Assembly (NCBI GenBank): GCA_951230915.1
Contig: OX579633.1
Location: 8,902,145-8,966,144 of the forward strand
Direction: 5' to 3'
From: Antitrichia curtipendula
Taxonomy: Eukaryota > Streptophyta > Bryopsida > Hypnales > Leucodontaceae
DNA: 64,000 bases
The notes beneath the pieces are model-generated. The model was not told the origin of the DNA, searched no databases, and saw only the letters and a list, made by a program, of their open reading frames with translations. Position numbers and translations under genes: made by a program. Below are positions 37,441-50,159 of the stretch, piece after piece (the first letter of the stretch is position 1; each line of letters opens with the position of its first letter).

Positions 37441-38679
37441 AAGCAGATGGGATAAAATAAGAAAATTAAAAAATAGATAAATTAAAAATGACAAAAAATT
37501 AAAATATCTCCATCAATATCTTTCCAATAAAAAATTTGATTTCAATCAAAGTCTTTAAAAGGTTAGAGCAATGAGTATATGATGTAAAAACATATGGGTG
37601 GGTAAATAAATGTTCCTATATTGGCACACTCGTATATAGATAGATCTTAGCATATATTGGTGGTCTCAACACATTATGGTAGATCTTAGATTCTTAGGTC
37701 TATAGAAAAGACAGTTATTCCGAGATATTCATTTGAATCCCTAGTATGATCGCCCTTGTTGCAAAAGTACAATGTGGAAATTGATTGTGTGCCTATGGAT
37801 AGGTATAGCAAGAGAGTTTTAGGTCCTATGATTTCCAATCATACTGCAGAAGACCACCATATGTAAGTCCCCATTTTGTCACTTGGGACTCATGATTTTT
37901 TTGGGGGGATTTCTTACAATTTTGAGTGTAGTTTATATACAAAAGCTCTAAAAATATAATAAAATCAAAATAGGTATGTCACATGACAATATAGCATTTA
38001 GTCCAAAATAGAGTATTTTTCTTTAGTTTCAGCCAAATTCCGCATGTAAATAGGGTAGAAACCCACAAATTGTTCATAATAAGCATGTTTAAGTAGAAAT
38101 AGCCCTATTTTCTAAATTTAATTTGCATGTGACACATATTATTTAAATTGGTCCAAGAGAACTATGTGAAGATTCTAGAATAGATTCCTAAAGAAAGGTT
38201 TTAGTTTTCTCATCCCATTCACAAAATAGTTAGCTTATAGGTGAAGGAAACTCAAGATGGACCAATGAAGGACATCTATAACTTAAGTATGGTGATTTGA
38301 AGTGAAAATTGTGTCAGGAGTCCATTGGAGCAATTGGTTTGCCCAAATTCCCTTTTGTTTGAAAGATTTCCCGTCCACCAAAAGTTAAACAAGGTAGCAA
38401 GATTTTTTTTTAAGGTGCAAGGTAAGAAATATAAACTTGCATAAGTATTGTAGAATTCCATGAATGGTTCCAGAAAAAAATTCAGAATTTTTTGTTAATC
38501 AAAAGATATTCTTCCGGACGGTCAACCACCGAAATTCACGATGGAAAATTTGTAGAAATTACCCAAGGTGTGGTAAAATCTCACTAAAAATTATCATATC
38601 TTCTTTTATATTAATAATGCGCTCCAAATTTTTTGTAGCATTCCGATAGTCAAAAGTATCAAAATTAAATGATAGGGTT
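37441..38679. other. AT-rich, no gene seen
   Basis: Short ORFs only (38276-38461, 38464-38649), without domains. Confidence 0.45.
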
Positions 38680-39430
38680 ACCTTAGGAAAAATGAGAGAG
38701 GTGTCTTTGGAAGAGTATTTAAATTATCATATCTTCTTCTCAAAACACCCCTTGGTTCGTATTTTGAACCTCTTGCTGTAATTTGGGTCCATTTAGTTGG
38801 ATTTTGGCCATTTTTGGCCACGTTGCCAAATTGGTGTGTTTTAAAAGCATTTTAAGCTCTATTGTTGGTATTTTTGAAGCTCTCTTTGAAAGACATTGAG
38901 GTCCCTTTTAAGGCTTGCTAACTTATTGTATGTGTTTTGGGAGTTCTTTGAGTACTAATTTGGTTGGTTGTTGAATTTTTTTTGAGTTTCTAACACTTGT
39001 ACTAATCCTAGAGACAAACTCCTTCCGTACCTTGGCGATGCCGCTTACGAGAGCCTCTAATGCTTGTTTTTGAGTATTTTTGTATACTAACATATTTGTA
39101 CTAACTTGTGTTTACATGTTTAGCTTGTATTAACATATATACTAACACATGTGGTAGTTGGTGTTTGTACTAACACATTTGTGGTCCATATTTAACTTGT
39201 TCTATTTGGGATGAAAGAATTAACTACGTGTGTTAGATATTTGTTTTAGAGTTTGGGGTGTGCCAAAATCATGGCAAGGCTTTGGCTTTGAGTATTTAGA
39301 ATTTAATATATATTCAAAAATTTGGCGAAGCTTTGACTTTGAGTACGTGTTTTGAAGTGGATAGAATTTTAGTGTATTTTTCAAGATACGATGAAGCTTT
39401 GAACCCATAGAGTCTTAGAAAAATCCCCCC
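38680..39430 (+). repeat. Dispersed repeat, partner of 27100-27860
   Basis: Contains TTGTACTAATCCTAGAG, CTCCTTCCGTACCTTGGC and repeated ACTAACACATTTGTAC segments that match the inverted copy at 27.1-27.9 kb. Confidence 0.65.
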
Positions 39431-39750
39431 AAATAGTATGTTTTTTCATCTCACCAAGTTTAGTTTAAAAAATCTAACTTTTGAAGTCCAAATTTAGTCT
39501 CAAAAAGCCCTAGTGACAAAATACCCCAAGAAGTATAGATATAGAATTCCAAAAGATAACCCAACTCCAAAACAATTTGCACTAATATTTGGAAATTAGT
39601 GCCTAGCCTTCCAAGTCATACCTTAGTATTTGTCTCAAATTTAGATCCTTTAAGAATCAAACATTGGTACATGGGTTGGAAGTCCAAAAAAAAATTACTA
39701 GAACTAGTATAAGGGAATTCCGAACTAGCTTGAACTAACCAAGCTGAACT

Positions 39751-40224
39751 AAGGTAAACCAACCCATTGTGGTCAAATGACCCATAGTGGACACCTACCT
39801 CATGACCCCATCATGGTTTTTTCAGTTTTTTCAGATTTTGCCTTCAATGCATGTCTTACATGACAATAATGAAGTAGTTAGTGACTTCATTAGGAACTTC
39901 TAATTTTTCAGTGAGAATTCATTGTGAGAATTGACTTTTAAGGCTTTCCATGTTAGAAAAGATTTTGACTGCTTTAGGTGAGCCAAATGAGCATGATGGA
40001 TTCAGATTTTGTTAGATAAAAAGGTAGTCTACAGACTCTTATGGGCAAAAATGCATTGACCACTTCAAAAATTCATAGTAAATTCACATTTTGTCAGAAG
40101 AAGATAATTTTAATTGCTCTCATTGTTTCTTGCACTTGTATTGTTGTGGGAGAAAAATTAAAAAATTTCAGTAACCACATGATGTCAAGCTCCTTATTTT
40201 GACCACTATGGGCTGGTTTACCTT
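39751..40224. mobile_element. MITE with ~27-bp terminal inverted repeats
   Basis: Left end AAGGTAAACCAACCCATTGT followed by GGTCAAA; the right end is its reverse complement with two mismatches (TTTGACCACTATGGGCTGG then TTTACCTT at 40198-40224). The 474-bp body has no ORF. Both outer flanks contain similar AACCAAGCT-type sequence. Superfamily unknown. Confidence 0.65.
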
Positions 40225-41145
40225 AACCAAGCTCTAATTGACCAAGCCTGAACTGACCAAGTTGAACTGCAAGCTGAGGGAGATATCAAGCATGTATCGC
40301 ATGGGTACGGAAGCAACGGATACTGAACCGGCGGATTCAGCAAGTGAAGGGCCGCCACCGGGCGCCTGACGAGAAAGGTTGCGCTACCTGCTCCCTTTGG
40401 CTGCCTGTATTGGCATAGGCCGGTTGCCTTCTTGGATTGGGGTGGATGCATGGTTGACGGGCTCAATTTCGTGTCACAATGTTGAAATCTACAAACAACT
40501 CAATTTCAAATTGATGTATAAGGCACCCCCCAATTTTTTTTCTATAAACCAATTTGGTTTAGGAAAATGAACTTGATGCCCAATAGTTCTATGAGTTTGG
40601 GGATTTTTTTATATTGTATGTGAGCACTAGGGACTTTTGTATAAAAGTGGGTGTGACAAATCTGTTGTCAACAAAATTAAAAAGGATTTTTTTACTCCTT
40701 TATGTAAATCAAATGAATTTTAGGTACTACATTTCTAATAGAGTTTGAACTAATGTTTTAAAAAATCAATGGCTTGTAACATAAACCTTCCTTATGTGTT
40801 TGCTAGGGACTTTTTAATGACTTTTCAAACACTCAATTTTCTGAAGTCCTTTTTTTTAGGCTAAATTTTTTTTCTAAAAATGATTTTCCTAAAGTTTACA
40901 ATTTTCAAGGTCTAGGGGTGCTTTAAGAGCTAGGTACTTTTAGAATTTTTTTAGAATTTGATTCTTGTAGATTTCACTCCTAAGCATTCCACTTTCAAAA
41001 ATTTTACTTACAAAAAAAGAATTTTGGGACTTCGATTTTTGCCAAAAATGAACCACTCAGCTATGCATCCACTAGTTGGCTGGATCTTAGTGTCTATTTT
41101 TTTTAATAAACAAAAGAATTAGAAATAAAACTCCAAAGTGAAACA
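40225..41145. other. No gene; short GC-rich islet then AT-rich DNA
   Basis: 40258-40450 is clearly richer in GC than its surroundings, with a short minus-strand ORF (40218-40466), but no domain was recognised. Confidence 0.4.
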
Positions 41146-41198
41146 AAAAGTGTTTACAACTCAAAGTGTTTACAACTCAAAGTGTTTACAACTCAAAG
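41146..41198 (+). repeat. 16-bp tandem repeat, about three copies
   Basis: AAAGTGTTTACAACTC is repeated head to tail. Confidence 0.9.
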
Positions 41199-42548
41199 GT
41201 TTAGAAATTCATATTCAATGAGAGATAAGGAGGAAAATTAGAATTTGAAGGGAAGATTGAGAGCTTAGAAGCTTGTTCACTCAAAACTCTAATAGTCTTT
41301 TAAGTTGCAACCACTCAAATTCAATCACAAAATTGGAAGAGACATAGAGAAAATTGGAGAAGTTGTGTTTAGAATTGTGAGTTAGAAGAGGAGGTGAAGA
41401 GTTTAAGATTCAATTAAGATTAGGAGGAAATCTTTGAAAGACATTTTAGGCCACTAGATTTAAATAGAATAATACTGACTTGGATAAGAAGTAGTAGTCA
41501 GTTATTATTTGGGAGCTTGGAACATTATTGTGTGATATATGAGTCAATTCTTGGAATACAATAATGAAGTCTAAATAGTGTTGAAGGAAAAGAAGTAAAA
41601 TAGAAATAAAGAAGAAAGTAGTTAGAATTTTGGTTCCAACTTGTACTAAAACACTATTTTCAAGCAATGAGTATAAATTGATAAAGACCTACATGATGGC
41701 GAATGAAGAACTTAAGAACCCCTAAAACAGCATTCAAGATGATCCCCAAAGTGAGTTAAGTTACTAAGCACTCTAAAATCCCTTGATTTTAAAAGTTGGT
41801 CAATTAAAACGTATTAGCCAAACTAGATCTCCAAGTTAGAGTATTAAGACTAGTTTTTTCAAGTTTTAGATTCAAATTGTTGAAATTTTAGTTTAGAGGT
41901 CTCCAAAAACATCTTAAACTTAGAAACACAATTTAAAACGAGTAAGATAATTAGGAGTGGATGAAGTTTTAGGCTTGGATGAAAGGTTAGAAAAATCACT
42001 CAATTGAGACTAAAATCAGGCTTTAGATAGAAGTTAACATCTATAACTCTCCTCCAAAATTTTGAGTCATTTCTAATTCAGGAACTAAGTAAAAACTATA
42101 GATGAAGTTTGTTGAACCGATTAGTGATTAAACTTCATTCGCTTACAACTTTTGATAGGAAGGTATGATTAAGGTGACTTTTATATTTTTGGAAAGGAAG
42201 AAGGATTATCTACATCATACAAGTTAGTGTAGATAAGATCAGACTAATCCACTTTACACTAAAAATCACCATAGCTTGGCCATTCGGCCAATTAGCAAAG
42301 TAAACATCATATTCGTTATTTTGGGAGAATGGGGGCCTCCCAAAATAACATTGTCCCTTTCTTTGCCTAGGAATTGAAGTAGAGTTGAAGTAAATTTAAG
42401 CGGAAGGGGCTTGAATTTTTGTAATTCGTATATGTAATTTCCATTAAAATGACAGTTTCATATAATTTAGGAATCTCTAACCACTTATTGATTAAAGTTT
42501 TCAATGATTTCGTGAATAAATGCAATGAATGATCTTTATAGAACACCA
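41199..42548. other. AT-rich, no gene seen
   Basis: No supportable ORF or structure. Confidence 0.45.
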
Positions 42549-42720
42549 AGTCATGAGTTCAATGGTTGGTCGTAAGAGGCTATTTATCTCAGTTAGGTGG
42601 TCCAAGTTCGAATCCCATTGAACTCGTTTGAGCGGCTATGAGATATACATGATTTGGTGCTGCTGAGTGAGCTTTATAGGCAGGAAAGTTACAACAACCA
42701 ACCTGATCCAAATCCAAAAG
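42549..42720 (+). mobile_element. tRNA-related SINE-like sequence
   Basis: AAGTTCGAATCCC at about 42604-42616 matches a pol III B box, and a loose A-box candidate (AATGGTTGGTCGTAAG) lies some 45 bp upstream. No cloverleaf can be drawn, so it is not a tRNA gene. No poly-A or poly-T tail defines the end. Confidence 0.35.
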
Positions 42721-43144
42721 TGTGACAAGTGCTTGACATGTCAACTAAATAAAATGTGGTCTTAACCACTATCAATATTTGCTACTTGTATTCAATTTTT
42801 TTAAAACATTTACAAACACAATCAATAGTGAAAATGATGCCAACTTTTACAACATTACATTTATAATTTATGATCAGTATATTAAGTAATAAAAATATTT
42901 GCACTTCTTGTGCAAAATGAAAAGTACATCATACAAAATATAGAAGTAGTTTTAATACAAATCTATAAAATTCAATCATAATATTCCAATCCACTTCATC
43001 TACTCTACAATATGCTATATCAAATTGTATAAAATCATCACTTTGTGCTTACACAAAAGCATTATTAGGGAGAAAACAAAACATATTAACTACAGAATTT
43101 AGTATCAAAGACTACATAGCATCTCCATAGTATCCAGCATCCGC
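42721..43144. other. 3' flank of the transposase-like gene
   Basis: AT-rich sequence with no further coding exon recognised. No terminal inverted repeat could be matched to the other side of the 43-60 kb segment. Confidence 0.4.
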
Positions 43145-46027
43145 TCAATCGGAATTGTATGAAGATAAGCTCCCATTGATGACATCGATCTGAGCCAAAG
43201 GGATTTTAAGAACACACTCCACTGTGTCCTTCTTCACTCTAGACTTCCACGCGGTGACAAGAGACTTTGCGTCTTCCCAGAGCGGATTCTGAGCGTCATC
43301 TACTTTCCAACGCAATCCTTTGGCAGAATCCCACCCGTGGTAGAATTCTTGAACATTTTGCTCACGTGATGTGGGGCGAAAGTATTGAATCAACACACAA
43401 TTAGGATGATCTGGGTTACTGAAAGGATTAGACAAGGCTCTAGCAATCCATATAGGCTTTGAATCACCATCAGCATGTCGGAGGGCGAGAAAATACCCTT
43501 CGTAAACATCACGCGCTACACGGAAAGTTGGCAATGGACGATTGCGGAGTTGCCCCACAAAGGCATCATCCTCAACCAATTCCTCACGAACCTCATCACC
43601 TTCATCAACTTCATCCTCTTCAATTGCTTCGACTCGAGTAGACGGCCAAAACCCATCTCTCAATGTTTGTGACGGATGAATTTCCTCCTTCAAGGCTGCA
43701 TTCACCGCCCGCCAATAGAACACCAAGTGCTCAAACCGTCTCCGGAATTCTCCACTCCCGTCTTCATCGCATAACCCCTCCCAATATTTGGTAAACCCGG
43801 ATAACCCCTTAGAAATGTCATCCACACATCGCATTTCAAGGTGGACAACAGGCAATGGCTCTCCTCGAGGCTATAGACTTTGTCCTTCAGAATCCTCGCG
43901 CCATAATTTGATCCCCTCCCCATTGCTTGGAAGCCAATCACTATCAGTGCAGTACACTTTGTACTTCATGATTGGAATGCCGACCGCATTCAAATAGAAC
44001 TTGAACTGTTGCGCCTTTGTATGGCCAACCAATGCTTCTTCCCCTTCTAAAATGGAGCCTTCTATAAAGGCTTTAAAATTTGGTACCTCCTCAATGAGGT
44101 GAGGAATTGTAGGTACAAAATCCACATCCATGAAGGACTTCATGAGGTGAGGAATTGTAGGTACAAAATCCACATCCATGAAGGACTTCATGAGGTGAGG
44201 GATGGTAGGAAAGTTCTCTTTCTTCAATTGCATACTCCATCTACCAAATAAGGCATCAATGTCATCATGAATGTGACCAACCAACATGAAGCTGACATGG
44301 ACCTCGCGGAAGATCTTCTTCGCCACAAGAAGGGACCAAAACGCGAACACAAATCTATTCTTGTTGTCTCCCGTAGCATTGTCCATTTGAACATTCAAAA
44401 TTGGAGGAAGGGGAGTCGGCGGAATTGCAAGTACGGGTGCTGGCCGTAGGGATGATTTGTAGAGGTTTGCTCCTTGTAGTACCGTGCGAAATAGAGGAGC
44501 AGAACCCGACCCCGCAAACAACTCCCGAGAAGAGTACGTAGGGGGCAATTCAAGGTCTCGCAAAAGCTTTGCAAGTGATCCCACCGTGTAGTTTGAGTCA
44601 TGGAGAAAGATATCAAGACCATAATGCGCGTAACGTACATCACCGTGCCCATGAGCAATCATACCCGTCACTGACACTGGCAACTTCATGAGTCCATCAA
44701 GTTGCTTGCTCTTGTGTGAAAAGACTGGAGAAGCCGTTTTGGCATGATCCATTTTGTTGTGCATAATCGTCAAACACTCATGAGGGTAAGCGCTTGATCT
44801 GTAACGATTTGCATAGTACTGATCCCGATGCGCCCGAGCTGTAGCCAAATGCTTTTCTAAGACAAGGGTCCATTTCCGTTGTAAGCCGACACAAGAATGT
44901 TTCTTCAGAGTCTTCAATCTATCACATTTAGAACAACGCGCAAAATTATCTCCAGGTTTTTTGGCATAGAACTGAGGAAAGCTTGATCTCCTGATCTTGC
45001 TAATGGTAGAAGCTGACACTTCCTTTAATCCAAACACAACATTTGCTGCATTCACCTCGGGAATAGTCTCCTTCCACTTGAAGGTGGCCGGCAAAACCAT
45101 CGACACCACCTTCTCTCCAGAAGGAAGACTATGAGAACGATGTGGCATGTGGTCCGCCGACTGCTCAAGCACATGTTTCAACGTCGCGATAGCCTGCGAC
45201 GTATGCTTTCGAGGCTTCAGCAAGCCTAAGTTACCATGGGCCTGAGCTTGTTGACCACACGCTGCAAAACCCTGGAAGCGATGGAATGTAGACTCCAACA
45301 CCCCCGAAATTAACCTCCACGCTGGCAAACATATGTCAGTCCCCTCCAGAGTCACCACCCTCTTGCCCTGTGCATCACGATGGACCTGTCGATGTACGTC
45401 TAATTTCATGTGGTACCGAAGTTCAAATGTTGTATTGTGGTACATCCGTTCACAAAATGACCGCACCTTCTCCCTAGGAAAAGGCTGAACACAGTTTCTG
45501 GAGCAACAAACCTTGCTCGACACAGAATTGATAGACTCTGTAGTCAACAGGTTAGTGGCCTTCAAACAAGGTATCACAGGAGGATTTCTGATCAAGCTCG
45601 TATACGACCTTCCACGTGAAGAGGAAGGATGCACCAAGTTGGCCTGACTACAGTTCCAGACGTCACAAAGCTCCTGGTCGCGGAGGCTAGCGCCATTCAA
45701 AAACACCTGGTGAATGGGCCATGCTCGGAGAGAATACCTCCAGTCGTCTGGAACATCAACAAGGTGAAGTGACTTGGAGATTTGGACTGCCACAAAAGAA
45801 TCACCAAGAGGACCATCACAACCAAGAATGAGGTTGGAGTTAATGCTGTGACAAATTCCCTCAGCAATAGGTAGACCAGCTGCATTCCTCAGGATGACAA
45901 CCCTAGTCATCCAAAGTCTCTGGGGGATTCCTTCACAATCAGGTATGTCGACAATCTCATCAGGCACATTTTCAATTTCACCATCATCAGACGAGTACTC
46001 CAATGACAGTTGACGGGTAGGATCCAT
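43145..46027 (-). CDS. Gene A: transposase-like protein (DUF7869-like), interrupted by in-frame TAG
   Basis: A single reading frame of 961 codons from ATG at 46027 to TGA at 43145, broken by one TAG (43871-43873) after 718 residues. The central region has a Cys pair (CSKCDRLK), MHNKMDHAKT, then VQMDNATGDNKNRFVFAFW and FMLVGHIHDDIDALFGRW. This order of Asp/His-rich blocks resembles the RNase-H-like transposase-type family often annotated DUF7869 in plants and animals. A role in DNA transposition is inferred from that resemblance. The start is chosen because ATG follows a TGCAG/GC acceptor at 46033-46034, implying a spliced leader. The frame after the TAG (about 240 codons) is protein-like (FTKYWEGLCDEDGSGEF), so the stop looks secondary. 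Divergent from gene B. Confidence 0.75.
43871..43873 (-). other. In-frame TAG within gene A
   Basis: GGACAAAGTCTA-TAG-CCTCGAGGA on the minus strand. The frame is open for 718 codons before and about 241 codons after. The following base context does not match the known strong plant readthrough signal (TAG CAR YYA). Confidence 0.9.
44101..44220 (-). repeat. 48-bp in-frame tandem duplication in gene A
   Basis: The segment coding PTIPHLMKSFMDVDFV is present twice in full (44101-44148 and 44149-44196) and a third, diverged copy begins just beyond. The unit is 16 codons, so the frame is kept. It lies just after the GHIHDDID block. Confidence 0.93.
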
Positions 46028-47480
46028 GATGCCTGCACATGGATGATAGAATGATCAGTACACTCCATCGGACTCTAAAACGGTAAAACAGTCAACACCA
46101 AGACACAATCAAATAAATGAATCAACTCGATTCGAGATGAATGTCAGGAATAACAATCATCTAACAGACTGGTACCAGATTCATGAATGCCGACATAAAA
46201 TAGTTCAGCATTATTAAAAAACACTATCGGTTTAAGAATAAAAAATTTGTCTTCTCCAGAACGTTAAAATTCTCAACTACTCATACGGAAAACTAAAACC
46301 TGTACAACCGAATTGATAAGGAAACCCAAAAGAAAATACAATGATCAACACGAGGATAGCTGAACGTAAAACTCCCAAGTGTCCATTTATCACAAACCAA
46401 GTGAATGAGGATATATTAATGACACAATATCCTCAAACCCGGCCACCATAACCTCGTGCCCAGCATAACATTAGTAGATTCAATGCGGGATGAATTGCAG
46501 CATCATAATATAGTGATGCTCGTAGTTGCTCTCATTGGATATTCAACTCGGTGCAAGTTAAACTTCTGTGTCATAGTTATGACAGTGTTCCACCTAATGA
46601 TGAGCAGTTATGGATGATGTGAATGTTGGTAAATATGAACTTGTTCCAGATCTCGAGTAACAGCGTTCATGAGTCAATATGATTCATCTTGACTTAAGAT
46701 CCCCCAGTGGTAAGATAAATAATGACATCAATATTATTCGACACGTAAAATCAAACCACACAGAATGGAAAATGGCACACTCGTAATTTGGAGGGATCAT
46801 TAACTCATGCTGCAGCAATTCAACTCGCATCGAGTTGAATGCCTTCATAATTATTCATAGTAATACAGAAACAATGTATTACTGGAACAGAAATCCTGGA
46901 GAGTTGAATAACGAATATTAACAACTGGAAGACACACATACCGCAGGATTCTCCTATTCATCTCGCATCGAGTTGAAAGTTGTTTATTAGTACTTGGTAG
47001 AATTCAGTGTCTACTGGTTCATAATCTCAACTCTTATCGCCTTAATGGAACCAGTTTAGTAATAACCGGAAGCCACCAATGAACTGGGAGACTCCAATTC
47101 AACTCGCATCGAGTTGAATACATGTCATTCATTACAATCGACGAGTAGAAAATCATTTCAGCAAAATCTGCCCCGACATGAATTAGTCGACCGCGAAACC
47201 TCAATACTTATTTAAATATTATTTCATTGTAACATTCCGTAAATTCCGGCGATTTTATCGGTCCCGATTCCAATCTCGCTACAGACAGCAATTCCACGAA
47301 CCGTCCAAAACCCAACACAAAATTAGTTTCAACCACAAGATACACCCCTGGTTAAGAAAACGTTGAACAACGAACTGAGAATGCATTGCTTCTACGTCCA
47401 CCAAACAGAAAACTAACGTTATGCAATATATAACATCGGGCGCTTATAATGAAGCGCACCTCATATAGACATACCACACT
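46028..47480 (-). promoter_or_regulatory. Gene A leader region, probable 5' intron
   Basis: An acceptor (CATGTGCAG, AG at 46033-46034) lies 5 bases before the ATG. A possible donor reading GTATGT on the minus strand lies at about 47475; a nearer GTATGT is at about 46949. If the farther donor is used, all five palindromes (46121-47118) are intronic. Promoter position not determined. Confidence 0.45.
46121..47118. promoter_or_regulatory. Palindromic motif cluster upstream of gene A (5 copies)
   Basis: Copies at 46121-46142, 46541-46562, 46817-46840, 46956-46977 and 47096-47118. Consensus: left arm ATTCAACTCG, three variable bases (CAT in three copies), right arm CGAGTTGAAT. Spacings are 420, 276, 139 and 140 bp. 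Arms vary by a few bases, often while keeping complementarity. All copies lie outside coding sequence. Confidence 0.85.
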
Positions 47481-48529
47481 ACAAGTCGCTGTAAATTGGC
47501 AGCCGCTCGATCGAACTCGCAACTCCGCAATCACAAGAAACTAAATGCAATACAACCGCAAGGCTGGACAACAGTACTCCAGAGTGACACACACCAATGA
47601 TACGGTAAATGAACATGTAAACAATTCTGCGTGACCAAGAGCAACAGCAGCAACCACAATAATGCATACAGAAATCTTCAGGTGAGAGGAGACAATCCAC
47701 AGTACACATGCTTAGGCGGGAGAACTCAGGCAGGAACAATTGAACCGAGGGAGATTCAAACGATCACAACCAGAAACGTTGGGGTACTTTTGCAAGGGAA
47801 TCCGTTATTCCTCAAATGCGGGTACGCGCATCCTTAACGAGAGAAAATGCCGGCGCGGGAAAGTGACCGCATCAGTGCTTCACGTCCCTACATTAGTAGC
47901 ATCAATCCGGAAGTTCCTCAAAGAATATCTATTTTCTATTAGAATTTCAGAAAGTTCTACTTATGCATGGACTCACTTTTGAAGAAGAACTTGAGAACTT
48001 TCTTGCATGGTTAAGAATAACCATAAAGTCAAACAAAAGCTCAGCATGTTCGGATCTTCGGGGCTCAGTGGATGCCGAATCCAAAGTGCCGGGTGGCCGT
48101 TACTATTTCAGGTCCTCAATCCTGGAAGACGCTTAAATAGTGCTTCGTGAAGTGCATCTGTATTTGTCACAAGAGAATATAAAGAAATCAAAACGCTCAT
48201 AATTCTGGGCGAAAAACAAATTCTACTATTTCAAGGTCTCAAATCAAAAATGATACACAAAAAAATATTTCCTAAAATAAAAAACATTGCGAATTCAAAA
48301 AGATCTTACGATTGTAAATTCATAAACACTCAAAAACATGTGCTTATTTTACGTCTACTACAACAATACAAACAAACTAAAAAAATCTAAGTAGACATAA
48401 AATCAAAACTAAAGATAAAAAATGGCATGAAAATCGTACCTTTGGACCAAAAAAATGTAGAAATTAAATACACTCTCACAATTGAACATTAACAAGCACA
48501 TTCAAAATGTACTACTTTATGAACTCAAT
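47481..48529. other. Intergenic region, moderately GC-rich, no ORF assigned
   Basis: Probably contains the promoter and first leader exon of gene A (about 47.3-48.1 kb). The overlapping short ORFs on both strands have no domains. Confidence 0.35.
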
Positions 48530-49685
48530 TGAAGACTTTTTCTGTAAAACAACAAACCTCATCAGGACATTAAAGATTGACAAAAATTTTGGAACGCCCC
48601 ACATCAAAACAAGTTGAATTCCACTAGCCCACGGTGCCCTGTATTTTAAAATTTCAAAAATCCCACATGTCATGGATTTTTCACATGTTAGTTGAATGGA
48701 AAAAAAATACATAGAAGTTGGAAATTCTCTCTCATTTGCAAATTTCATGAGCACATTGAGAATGACTAAATTTTGGAACGCCCCACATCAATACAAGTTG
48801 AATTCCACTAGCCCACGGTGCCCTGTATTTTAAAATTTCAAAAATCCCAAATGTCATGGAATTCACACGTTGGGCGATTGGAAAAAAATATACATAGAAG
48901 TTGGAAATTCTCTTTCCATTGCAAATTTCATGAGCACATTAAGAATGACTAAATTTTGGAACGCCCCACATCAAAACAAGTTGAATTCCACTAGCCTACG
49001 GTGCCCTGTATTTTATAATTTCAAAAATTCCAAATGTCATGGAATTCACACGTTGGGTGAATGGAAAAAATATATAGAAGTTGAAAATTCTTTTTCCATT
49101 GCAAATTTCATGAGCACATTAAGAATGACTAAATTTTGGAACGCCCCACATCAAAACAAGTTGAATTCCACTAGCCCACGGTGCCCTGTATTTTAAAATT
49201 TCAAAAATCCCAAATGTCATGGAATTCACACGTTGGGTGAATGGAAAAAAATACATAGAAGTTGGAAATTCTTTTTCCATTGCAAATTTCATGAGCACAT
49301 TAAGAATGACTAAATTTTGGAACGCCCCACATCAAAACAAGTTGAATTTCACTAGCCCACGGTACCCTGTATTTTATAATTTCAAAAATCCCAAATGTCA
49401 TGGAATTCACACGTTGGGTGAATGGAAAAAATATATAGAAGTTGAGAATTCTTTTTCCATTGCAAATTTCATGAGCACATTAAGAATGACTAAATTTTGG
49501 AACGCCCCACATCAAAACAAGTTGAATTCCACTAGCCCACGGTGCCCTGTATTTTAAAATTTCAAAAATCCCAAATGTCATGGAATTCACACGTTGGGTG
49601 AATGGAAAAAAATACATAGAAGTTGGAAATTCTTTTTCCATTGCAAATTTCATGAGCACATTGAGAATGACTAAATTTTGGAACA
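48530..49685. repeat. ~181-bp tandem satellite, about six copies
   Basis: GGAACGCCCCACATCAAAAC recurs at 48591, 48775, 48958, 49138, 49319 and 49499, with a truncated last unit at 49680. Periods are 180-184 bp and the copies are highly similar. Because 180 is divisible by three, repeat-spanning ORFs of 108-112 codons appear; they are not taken as genes. The array sits between the two divergent genes. Confidence 0.97.
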
Positions 49686-50159
49686 CTTTGGACTCATATC
49701 TTCAAAATACAAGGCTGGGGTTATTTCAAATTTATTTTGGAAAGAATGTAGTATAAAAATAAATATTTGAAGTGCTCATGATTACTTAATTCGAAGAATG
49801 TTTTGAACTTCTAGATTTTAAGGAAGAAACGTATTTGAAGTTTGGAATGTTATTTTTAAAAACTTGTGAAAGTTGGAACTACTAATCATTGTGGGATACA
49901 AAGTAGGAAATTAAAGTAGGATTCTTTAAAGATCAAAATAAGAGACTGTATGCGGTGTCCCTAGGCTGAACGCACTTTTTGTCTCATGAAATTCATACTG
50001 ATGTCATTTCATTCGAAGAAGTTACAATTTTTTTTTCAATTCAAGTTGTTTTCATTAATCTTTCTCTAATTCTTTTTTAATAGCCTTGCGCTACTCTAGA
50101 TCATTTAGGAATGGCTTATTTCGTCGGTTATGGGGGAATTTATTTACAAATATTCTCTC

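Noticed and set aside
43871..43873. Programmed readthrough of the gene A TAG
   Set aside because: The downstream context (CCT CGA) does not resemble known strong readthrough signals, so nonsense mutation is the simpler reading, though not proven.
48870..49557. Two plus-strand ORFs of 108 and 112 codons with repeated residues
   Set aside because: They arise because the satellite unit is about 180 bp (60 codons). The opposite strand is also open in places, and there is no start or splice context.
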